Part shown: piece by piece, positions 55,163-61,866 of the stretch | How positions within the stretch are numbered: the first letter of the stretch is position 1 | Layout of the letters: every line of letters begins with the position of its first letter | NCBI RefSeq assembly: GCF_019139675.1 | Contig: NZ_CP077077.1 | Span: forward strand, 5,394,001 to 5,458,000 | From: Pseudomonas maumuensis | GTDB taxonomy: Bacteria > Pseudomonadota > Gammaproteobacteria > Pseudomonadales > Pseudomonadaceae | Reading direction: 5' to 3' | Length of the DNA: 64,000 nucleotides | Translations under genes and position numbers: made by a program | The notes under the pieces: model-generated | What the model saw: the letters and a program-made list of their open reading frames with translations, nothing else | Told to the model about the DNA's origin: nothing | Database searches by the model: none

Positions 55163-55950
55163 ACATGACTGTAAACCCGGAACATCTGTGCAAGATCCTC
55201 AAGGCGCAGCCTCCAACCGAACCGCCAAGCCCGGCGCTGTTGGCGACAGGGCTGGCGACCAGAACGTGCAGGATGAGCCATGACCAGGTGCTTGCCTGGC
55301 TACTCAAGGAGCGGGCGCTGGTGGCCAAGGATGCGTTGGTAGCCAACTTTCTCACTGGCGTCGAACGCAACCAGGCCTACCTGCGCGCAGCCCTCTCGGC
55401 CTTTGCCTGCGCCACGCACCTGCAGCAACACTCCTTCACGGCACAGGATCAGCTGACTTGCCAGATCTGCAGTTTCTTCAAGGAACGCGACATCAACTTC
55501 ATCGCGCTTAACAGGGTACGCTTCCTGGTCGGGGCGGCGCTGTCGGGCAGTATCGCGAACATCGCGTTCTTGCTGCAGGAGCATAATGCTGGGCCGAAAG
55601 AGCAACCGGGCAGCCTCGACCTCATGCGCTCGATCCTGGAGCTGATCCGTGATGTGCCCCCGGCTACCAAACCCAAGGACCTGCTGAAGCTGCTGCGCAA
55701 ACTGCCCGGCATCAAGATGAGCGAAGAAGAAGGACGGGGCTTCCTCGACCTGCTTGGGCACTGCGGGATACTGCAGACGCCGGAGCATCCCGGCCTGCTC
55801 TACCGCTATATCAATTTCGGCCTGGCGCCACGCAGCGCACGCTCGTCGGACTGGAGCTACCCGGTGGACTTCTGGCGCGGTGAGCATGGGCTCAATGAGG
55901 ATGCCCTGAACTACTGGTTCGCTGACTATCCCGCGCTGCTCAAGGCGTAG
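55159..55950 (+). CDS. Putative immunity protein of the Rhs toxin
   Basis: A 263-residue, mostly helical, cytosolic-looking protein with no signal peptide. It overlaps the Rhs stop codon by four bases (ATGA), the standard place for the immunity gene. A Cys-x2-Cys pair (LTCQICSFF, residues 101 and 104) might bind metal, and other cysteines are at 11, 37 and 84. RVRFLVGAALSGSIANIAFL is the only hydrophobic patch. No known immunity family is recognised. A second Met at codon 3 is an equally possible start. Cytosolic location agrees with a nuclease-type toxin. Confidence 0.72.
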   Translation: MNMTVNPEHLCKILKAQPPTEPPSPALLATGLATRTCRMSHDQVLAWLLKERALVAKDALVANFLTGVERNQAYLRAALSAFACATHLQQHSFTAQDQLTCQICSFFKERDINFIALNRVRFLVGAALSGSIANIAFLLQEHNAGPKEQPGSLDLMRSILELIRDVPPATKPKDLLKLLRKLPGIKMSEEEGRGFLDLLGHCGILQTPEHPGLLYRYINFGLAPRSARSSDWSYPVDFWRGEHGLNEDALNYWFADYPALLKA

Positions 55951-56019
55951 AGCGTGACAGCCTGACGCCACAGGCGAAGGGGAGATCGCGGTGGCGGGTG
56001 TGGTACGCCGAAAAGAAAC

Positions 56020-56041
56020 AGCCCCGGCATAGGCCGGGGCT
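56020..56041 (-). terminator. Rho-independent terminator of the OprD porin gene
   Basis: A perfect 9-bp stem (AGCCCCGGC with GCCGGGGCT, loop ATAG) lies 21 bases after the porin stop. On the minus strand it is followed by TTTCTTTT. It also faces the end of the Rhs immunity gene and may stop transcripts from both sides. Confidence 0.88.
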
Positions 56042-56062
56042 GCGGGTCACGCGTGATCAGAA

Positions 56063-57382
56063 TCAGAAGATGCTGATCGGGTACTCGACGAATACGCGGA
56101 CTTCGTTGCCGTCGTCGTTGTACTCGCTCTGGCGGGTAGCGGTGTTGGTACGCACGAACGAGCTACGCAGTTTGACGGACAGGTCCTTGGCCGGGCCTTC
56201 CTGAACCACGTAACGGATCTGGTTGAAGATCTCGCGCTCTTTACCTTCACCGTAGCCGTCCGGCTTGCCGGCGGTACGGGTATTGATGTTGTCACCCACT
56301 ACATAGGCGAACTTGTAGGTCAGGCCCGGCACGCCGAAGGCGCCGAAGTCCAGGCCGTAGCCCAGCTGCCAGGAACGCTCGTCCTCGGCGTTGAAGTCGG
56401 ACCAGTAGGAGTTGGCCAGGTAGATGGTCGAGCCACCGTCACCCACGCCACCTTCGTTCTGGTACCAGCCGTAGTTGTAGCCGGTGCTGCCGGTGCTGCG
56501 CTGGTGCGCCAGGGTGAACGAGTGCGGGCCGTAGGCGTAAGTGGCGGCCAGGCTCCAGATGGTGTTGGAATCGCCGTTGAGCTTGGCGGCACGCACGTAC
56601 TTGTTGTCGATGTCCGACTTGTAGCCGTTGAAGTCCAGGGTCAGGGACTGGTCGCTGGCGATCGGGAAGACATAGTTCAAGCCCAGGTAGTGCTTCTTCA
56701 TCACGTCTTCGTTGTCGGCGGTGTACAGCGACGCGGTGAAGTTGTCGGTGAACTTGTAGCTGCCGCCGAGCACGTTGATCGACTTCAGGCCACCGCCGTC
56801 ACGGCGCTCGGCACTTTTGCGCGCTTCCTGGGTGAAGCGGCCGGCGTTGATTTCCAGACCCTTGATTTCCTTGGAGGTAATCATGGTGCCGGTGAAGCTT
56901 TCCGGCAGCAGGCGACCGTCGTCGTACTGCAGTACCGGCAGGGCCGGCATCTGGTCACCGTACTTGAGCACGGTGTTGGAGACACGGAACTTCACCGCTG
57001 CGCCACCACGGGCCAGGTTGTGCGAAGCGTTGGTTTTTTCGTCAGGACGGGAGGGGTCCGAGCGCTTGAAGAAGTCGACACCGCCACCCTGGTTACGGCC
57101 TTTGCCGCCATCCAGGCGCAGCGCGTACAGACCGAACGCGTCGACACCTACACCGACGGTGCCTTGGGTGAAGCCGGAAGAGAAGTTGGCGATGACGCCC
57201 TGGCCCCACTGGGACTGGTCGTTGGTGCCGTGCTTCTTGTCACGATTGATGAAGGCGTTGCGCAGCAGGACGTTGGCGTGGCTGTCCTCGATGAAGCCCT
57301 TGCTGTCGGCCTGGTCATTGGCCTGTGCCTGGGTCGCGGCGATCATCGCCAGGGCGACCAGGCTGATCCTGGTTTTCAACAT
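56063..57382 (-). CDS. OprD-family outer-membrane porin
   Basis: A 439-residue substrate-specific porin of the Pseudomonas OprD family. A signal peptide (MLKTRISLVALAMIAATQAQ) precedes GFIEDSHANVLLRNAFINRD, the family's N-terminal strand motif. Other features are QWGQGVIANFSSGFTQGTVG, the GRLLPESFTGTMI loop and a terminal phenylalanine (VEYPISIF). Members take up basic amino acids, small peptides or aromatic acids; the specific substrate is not evident here. AAGGA lies before the ATG. It is divergent from a TonB receptor gene across about 600 bases. Confidence 0.92.
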   Translation of the reverse strand: MLKTRISLVALAMIAATQAQANDQADSKGFIEDSHANVLLRNAFINRDKKHGTNDQSQWGQGVIANFSSGFTQGTVGVGVDAFGLYALRLDGGKGRNQGGGVDFFKRSDPSRPDEKTNASHNLARGGAAVKFRVSNTVLKYGDQMPALPVLQYDDGRLLPESFTGTMITSKEIKGLEINAGRFTQEARKSAERRDGGGLKSINVLGGSYKFTDNFTASLYTADNEDVMKKHYLGLNYVFPIASDQSLTLDFNGYKSDIDNKYVRAAKLNGDSNTIWSLAATYAYGPHSFTLAHQRSTGSTGYNYGWYQNEGGVGDGGSTIYLANSYWSDFNAEDERSWQLGYGLDFGAFGVPGLTYKFAYVVGDNINTRTAGKPDGYGEGKEREIFNQIRYVVQEGPAKDLSVKLRSSFVRTNTATRQSEYNDDGNEVRVFVEYPISIF

Positions 57383-57989
57383 GTTATTTTCCTTATTTCG
57401 TATTCAAAAACGCTCTGCATCAGAACGCCAGGAACCAACGCCCCTTCGTAGGTTCGACGCTATGCGGATCCAAGCCGAAGGCCCGCCAATGGTCTGCAAC
57501 GGGCCTTGCAGCCGCATGGCCAGAGAATGGCCAGCAGGCGTAGAGGCCGAATCCTAGCCCTGCCTGCTTATACATGTCAAAAAAACGTGAAATGCAGGTT
57601 GATATAACCAAAAACAAGGTCAGCGCTGGTGCATTTCCATGCATATCTGCCGTGGGTCAGCGCAAATTTGTCTCTTTTGTGGAAAACGCTCGAAATCCAT
57701 AAGACCGTCATACAACCCTGGGTCAGCAGGCCTACCGAAAGCCTGTTTGAAGTGCCCTGCTCTTCCCGCTGCGCTGTCACGCAGAGAGCAACGTTGCACG
57801 CACCGCCGCTCCCATAAGCCATTCCGAAACGCACCTCCATGAATGCCTAGGTGTTTCAAATCAATCCAAACGAATAGCAACATCTTGATACATATGTAAA
57901 GACAACCCTTTACAAATGTCGATGCAACAGCAAATAGCAAGCATTACCATTCGCGCCCAATTTCTCACTCCCTTCCTTGGACGCCTTCG
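57383..57989. promoter_or_regulatory. AT-rich divergent promoter region (oprD / TonB receptor)
   Basis: This 607-base gap holds promoters for both flanking genes. The part nearest the porin is moderately GC-rich. The part from about 57840 to 57960 is AT-rich and contains a TACATATGTA palindrome (57889-57898) and a Fur-like site. Short open frames within it lack ribosome sites and recognisable sequence, so I do not call a gene. Confidence 0.5.
57933..57953 (+). promoter_or_regulatory. Candidate Fur box before the TonB receptor
   Basis: AATAGCAAGCATTACCATTCG, read on the other strand as AATGGTAATGCTTGC, partly matches the repeated AATGATAAT units of a Fur site. It ends 36 bases before the receptor ATG. 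The match is weak and rests on context. Confidence 0.33.
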
Positions 57990-60080
57990 ATGCCTGCCCC
58001 CTGCCGCCTTTCACCCTTGACCCTGGGCCTGTCGCTGCTGTTCAGCGCCGGCCTGGCCAGTGCTGCCACCACGACCCTGCCGGAAACCGCGGTGACCGCC
58101 GACAGCACCCGCGAAGAGGACAACCCGCGGGTCAAGGACGTGACCACCGCGACCCGCACCTCGACGCCCGCGCGCTACGTGCCGCAGGCCATCGATTCGG
58201 TGAAGACCCGCAACGTTCTGGACTATGGCAGCAGCAACCTGGGCAAGGCGCTGGAAGGCATCCCTAACGTCAGCAGCGGCGCCGACACCCGCTTCGACAG
58301 CCTGCGCATCCGCGGCTTCGACGCCAGCAACGACTTCTACCTGGACGGTGTCCGCGACGACAGCCAGTACACCCGCGACCTGCATAACATCGAGCGCGTC
58401 GAAGTGCTGAAGGGCCCGGCGGCGGTGCTCTATGGCCGTGGCAGCCAGGGCGGCATCGTCAACCGGGTGAGCAAGGCGCCGGAGCACGGCCGCCGCTCGA
58501 CCATCGAGGCGCAAGGTGGCAGCCAGGACCTGCGCAGCCTGTACGCCGACCTCAGCGCCGACCCCAGCGACACCCTCAGCCTGCGCCTGAACCTGGGCAA
58601 CGAGGACAAGAACAGCTTCCGCGACGGCATCGACGGCAACCATCGCCAGCTGTTCGCCCCCTCGATGAGCTGGCAGATCACCCCCGAGCTGAACTGGCTG
58701 GTGCAGTACGAGTACAGCCGCTACGACCGCACGCCCGACCGTGGCATCCCCGGCAACCCCCTCACCGGTCGCCCGGCCGATGTCAGCCGCAAGACCACCT
58801 ACGGCGACACCCAGCGCGACTACATCAACGACCGCGCCGAGTCGCTGCGTTCGCGCCTGAACTATGAGCTGAACGACCAGTGGCAACTGCGCCACACCTT
58901 CAGCCTGTTCACCCTGGAGAGCGACTTCGATAACACCTACCTGACCGGCTATACCCCTTCCACCGGTCTGGTTGGCCGCCAACGCTGGCAGCAGGACCTG
59001 AGCACCCGCAATCTCTACAACACCATCGAACTCGAAGGTCATGTAGAAACCTTCGGTCTGGAGCACACGCTGCTGGTGGGCCTGGAAATGGGCGAGCAGC
59101 GTCGCAACTCGCTGCTGAGCCAAGGCGTAGGCGTTCCCTCGGTACCGCTGCAGGGGGCCACGGCCCGCCAGCAGCACAACGGCACCATGCGGGTGTCCAG
59201 CAACAACCACACCGACGTCGAGAGCCGAGGGATCTACCTGCAGGACCAGATCCGCCTCAACGACCAGTGGCAGCTGCTGGCCGGCGTGCGCTTCGACCAG
59301 TTCGAAGTGGACACCACCAACAAACTGCGCAACATCTCGGAAAAGCAGAAGGACAACAGTTTCAGTCCGCGTATCGGCGTGGTGTACACCCCCTGGCAGG
59401 ACCACTCCTTCTATGCCTCCTGGAGCAAGACCTACTCTCCGGTCGGTGGCGGCCTGATCGGCATCACCCCCGGCGCGGCCGGCAACGCCAACCAGACCGA
59501 CCCGGAACAGACCCGGCAAAAGGAAATCGGGGTCAAGAGCGAATGGTTCGACGAGCGCCTGAGCACCACCCTGGCGATCTACGAACTGGAACTGTACAAC
59601 CGCCGTACCCGTGACCCGATCATTCCGGACCTGATCCAGCTCAGCGGCCTGCAGCGCTCGCGCGGCATCGAGCTGACCGCCACCGGCAACGTGGTAGGCA
59701 ACTGGTACGTGCGCGGCGGCATCGGCCTGCAGGACGCGACCATCGTCAAGGACAACAACGGCCAGCAGGGCAACCGCATCAACGACGTGGCCAAGCGCAA
59801 CGCCAGCCTGTTCGTCACCTGGAAGCCGGAGCTGGGCTGGTACGCCGAAACCGGCCTGACCCTGGTCGGCGACCGCTACGCCGACAACCAGAACACCGTG
59901 ATCCTGCCGGGCTACGGCCGTTGGGACGCGCTGGCGGGCTATCGCACCCACGACTGGGATGTACGCGCGGCGCTGAGCAACATCACCGACAAGACCTACT
60001 ACAGCTCGGCCACCAGCGCGGCGCAGATCCAGGTGGGCGATCCGCGCAGCCTGGTGGTGACCGGGACCTACAGCTTCTGA
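57990..60080 (+). CDS. TonB-dependent catecholate-type siderophore receptor (Fiu/PiuA-like)
   Basis: An outer-membrane receptor of 696 residues. A signal peptide ends LASAA. There is no STN signalling domain, in contrast to the receptor at 10700. The plug (about 60-165) reads RYVPQAIDSVKTRNVLDYGS, LRIRGFDASNDFYLDGVRDD and RVEVLKGPAAVLYGRGSQGG. The barrel ends in TGTYSF. The DFYLDGVRDD and YGRGSQGG forms are typical of Fiu/PiuA receptors for monomeric catechols and triscatechol siderophores. Ligand assignment is by family only. A bidirectional terminator follows. Confidence 0.9.
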   Translation: MPAPCRLSPLTLGLSLLFSAGLASAATTTLPETAVTADSTREEDNPRVKDVTTATRTSTPARYVPQAIDSVKTRNVLDYGSSNLGKALEGIPNVSSGADTRFDSLRIRGFDASNDFYLDGVRDDSQYTRDLHNIERVEVLKGPAAVLYGRGSQGGIVNRVSKAPEHGRRSTIEAQGGSQDLRSLYADLSADPSDTLSLRLNLGNEDKNSFRDGIDGNHRQLFAPSMSWQITPELNWLVQYEYSRYDRTPDRGIPGNPLTGRPADVSRKTTYGDTQRDYINDRAESLRSRLNYELNDQWQLRHTFSLFTLESDFDNTYLTGYTPSTGLVGRQRWQQDLSTRNLYNTIELEGHVETFGLEHTLLVGLEMGEQRRNSLLSQGVGVPSVPLQGATARQQHNGTMRVSSNNHTDVESRGIYLQDQIRLNDQWQLLAGVRFDQFEVDTTNKLRNISEKQKDNSFSPRIGVVYTPWQDHSFYASWSKTYSPVGGGLIGITPGAAGNANQTDPEQTRQKEIGVKSEWFDERLSTTLAIYELELYNRRTRDPIIPDLIQLSGLQRSRGIELTATGNVVGNWYVRGGIGLQDATIVKDNNGQQGNRINDVAKRNASLFVTWKPELGWYAETGLTLVGDRYADNQNTVILPGYGRWDALAGYRTHDWDVRAALSNITDKTYYSSATSAAQIQVGDPRSLVVTGTYSF

Positions 60081-60120
60081 GTTGTGACAGGTGCGAGCAA
60101 GGACGGGTCGCCCAAACGAA

Positions 60121-60151
60121 AACGCCACCGCAATTGCGGTGGCGTTTTTTT
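60121..60151 (+). terminator. Rho-independent terminator (bidirectional)
   Basis: An 11-bp perfect stem (AACGCCACCGC with GCGGTGGCGTT) has an AATT loop and is followed by a T-run. The A-rich left side gives a T-run for the opposite strand as well, so it can serve both the receptor and the small convergent gene. Confidence 0.92.
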
Positions 60152-60172
60152 CTGCGACGGGTTCCTTCCCGG

Positions 60173-60370
60173 TCAATGCCAGACAGCCAGCAGAGCTTCG
60201 AGCTCTTCCTCGCTGATCAGGCCTTGGGGGTATCGCCCATCCAGCAGGCGTCGTGGGTCGGTCGTCCTGACCCGATCGTCTCCATGACGTTTTAACCACT
60301 GAACCAGGATTCTGAGCGATTGGTGACTGGCCGCCGTCAAGGGCAAAGCCGACTCACTTGCTGCGTTCAT
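60173..60370 (-). CDS. Small protein of unknown function (65 aa)
   Basis: A short frame between two terminators. The protein is acidic-amphipathic, with a helix around SHQSLRILVQWLKRHGDD and a C-terminal segment GLISEEELEALLAVW that looks like a real protein and not a frame shadow. GAGGA stands very close to the ATG (60370), which is tighter than usual. No domain is recognised. It is monocistronic and convergent with the TonB receptor gene. Confidence 0.55.
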   Translation of the reverse strand: MNAASESALPLTAASHQSLRILVQWLKRHGDDRVRTTDPRRLLDGRYPQGLISEEELEALLAVWH

Positions 60371-60510
60371 TTCCTCACGTACTCCCTGGGCCGAGTGAGC
60401 GGCTAAGGTACTTCAGGCACGTTACAAAACGGCATAGGCCGTTTCCTCTAAAGTACGAGGAAAAATCAATACAAATGCTGTGCCATCCCCAGCGTCCGAC
60501 TATCGCCAGC

Positions 60511-60535
60511 AAAAAAAAACCCGTCTTGCGACGGG
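60511..60535 (-). terminator. Rho-independent terminator of aguA
   Basis: A short stem, CCCGTC with GACGGG and a TTGC loop, is flanked by nine consecutive A bases that become a T-run on the minus strand. It lies 21 bases after the aguA stop codon. Confidence 0.88.
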
Positions 60536-60555
60536 CTTTTCTCTTCAGTGGCCGA

Positions 60556-61662
60556 TCAACGCTTGAGCGGGGCCGGTTGCTGCTGGGTCAGGCAGTGGAT
60601 GTTGCCACCACCGAGCAGCAGTTCACGCCCGGGGATCATCACCACTTCATGATCCGGGAAGACCTTGGCCAGGATCGCTCTGGCTTGCGCATCAGCCGGG
60701 TCATCGAAGCTCGGGGCAATGATGCCGCCGTTGACGATCAGGAAGTTCACGTAGGAACCGGCCAGGCGCACCGAAGGGTCACGCTCCTGGCTGCCCACCA
60801 CATGATCGACGCCGTCGCATTCTGCCTGGGTGGCGTACAGCGGCCCCGGGATCGGCATCTTATGCACGACGAACTCGCGCCCCTTGGCGTCGCGCGTATT
60901 TTTCAACACCTCGTAGGCGGCGTGGCAGCGCGCGTAGTTGGGGTCATTGGAATCATCGGTCCAGGCCAGTAACACTTCGCCCGGGCTGACGTAACAGCAG
61001 AAGTTGTCGACGTGGCCATCGGTCTCGTCGTTGTACAGGCCGTCCGGCAGCCAGACGATGGTCTCGACCGCCAGGTGCTCGCGCAGGACGTCCTCGATCT
61101 GTTCGCGGTTCAGGTGCGGGTTGCGGTTGTGATTGAGCAGGCATTCCTCGGTGGTGATCAGCGTACCTTCGCCGTCGACGTGGATCGAACCGCCCTCGAG
61201 CACGAAACCTTCGGTGTGGTAACGCTGCACACGCTCCATCTCCATGACCTTGGCGGCCAGCTCCTCGTCACGGTTCCAGGGCGCGTAAAGGCCACCCTCG
61301 AAACCACCCCAGGCATTGAAGCCCCAGTCCACGCCGCGCACTTCGCCGTGGTCATTGATGACGAAGGTCGGGCCGGTATCACGCACCCAGGCGTCGTCGT
61401 TGCTGATCTCGACCACGCGGATATTGGGCAGGTCGAGTTGGCGACGGGCGTTCTCGTACTGGCCGGCGGACACCGCCACGGTGACCGGCTCGAAGCGGGC
61501 GATGGCCTTGGCCAGGGTCACATGCGCGGCCTGCGCCGGCTTGCCGCCCAGGCGCCAGTTGTCCGGACGCTCCGGCCAGACCATCCACACCTGGGTCTGC
61601 GGGGCCCATTCGGCAGGCATGTGGAAACCGTCGGCGCGGGGGGTCGAGTTGAGGGTCTTCAT
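60556..61662 (-). CDS. aguA: Agmatine deiminase
   Basis: Converts agmatine to N-carbamoylputrescine and ammonia, the first step from agmatine to putrescine. The 368-residue length is standard. Family motifs are [69 protein letters not shown], and the catalytic cysteine Cys357 in [13 protein letters not shown]. It lies downstream of the large aminotransferase gene with a separate promoter region between. The aguB partner is not in the window. Confidence 0.97.
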   Translation of the reverse strand: MKTLNSTPRADGFHMPAEWAPQTQVWMVWPERPDNWRLGGKPAQAAHVTLAKAIARFEPVTVAVSAGQYENARRQLDLPNIRVVEISNDDAWVRDTGPTFVINDHGEVRGVDWGFNAWGGFEGGLYAPWNRDEELAAKVMEMERVQRYHTEGFVLEGGSIHVDGEGTLITTEECLLNHNRNPHLNREQIEDVLREHLAVETIVWLPDGLYNDETDGHVDNFCCYVSPGEVLLAWTDDSNDPNYARCHAAYEVLKNTRDAKGREFVVHKMPIPGPLYATQAECDGVDHVVGSQERDPSVRLAGSYVNFLIVNGGIIAPSFDDPADAQARAILAKVFPDHEVVMIPGRELLLGGGNIHCLTQQQPAPLKR

Positions 61663-61866
61663 GGGTAACCTCTGCGAAGGCCCGGGGCCAGGGGGCGCCA
61701 GGTCGGTGATCGAAAAAGGAGCAAGCTCGCCAGTATAGGCAGCGTGATGATCCGCCGATATTACAATCGATAAATATCGACTTTAAATAGCTCAAGGCAA
61801 AATATTTAGGCATAAAGAGCCTAGCAAACCGATAACAATCGACTTGCCAGGCCGCAATGCCTTGAT
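61663..61866 (-). promoter_or_regulatory. AT-rich promoter region of aguA with palindrome
   Basis: The 204-base gap contains a perfect inverted repeat, TCGATA-AA-TATCGA (61767-61780). Two copies of ATCGACTT occur, at about 61776 and 61838, with related CGATA words nearby. The AT-rich composition stands out against the genes around it. These are reasonable operator half-sites for a polyamine-responsive regulator, but no specific regulator can be named. Confidence 0.45.

Noticed and set aside
18256..55950. T6SS region as a recently integrated mobile island
   Set aside because: No integrase, tRNA attachment site, direct-repeat ends or insertion sequences were found at either edge, and structural genes share the GC-rich codon use of the flanks. 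Only the cargo genes look compositionally different.
57577..57940. Minus-strand frames of 87 and 106 codons in the oprD/TonB receptor gap
   Set aside because: They overlap in different frames, have cysteine-rich unlikely sequences, and lie in a region better explained as a divergent promoter.
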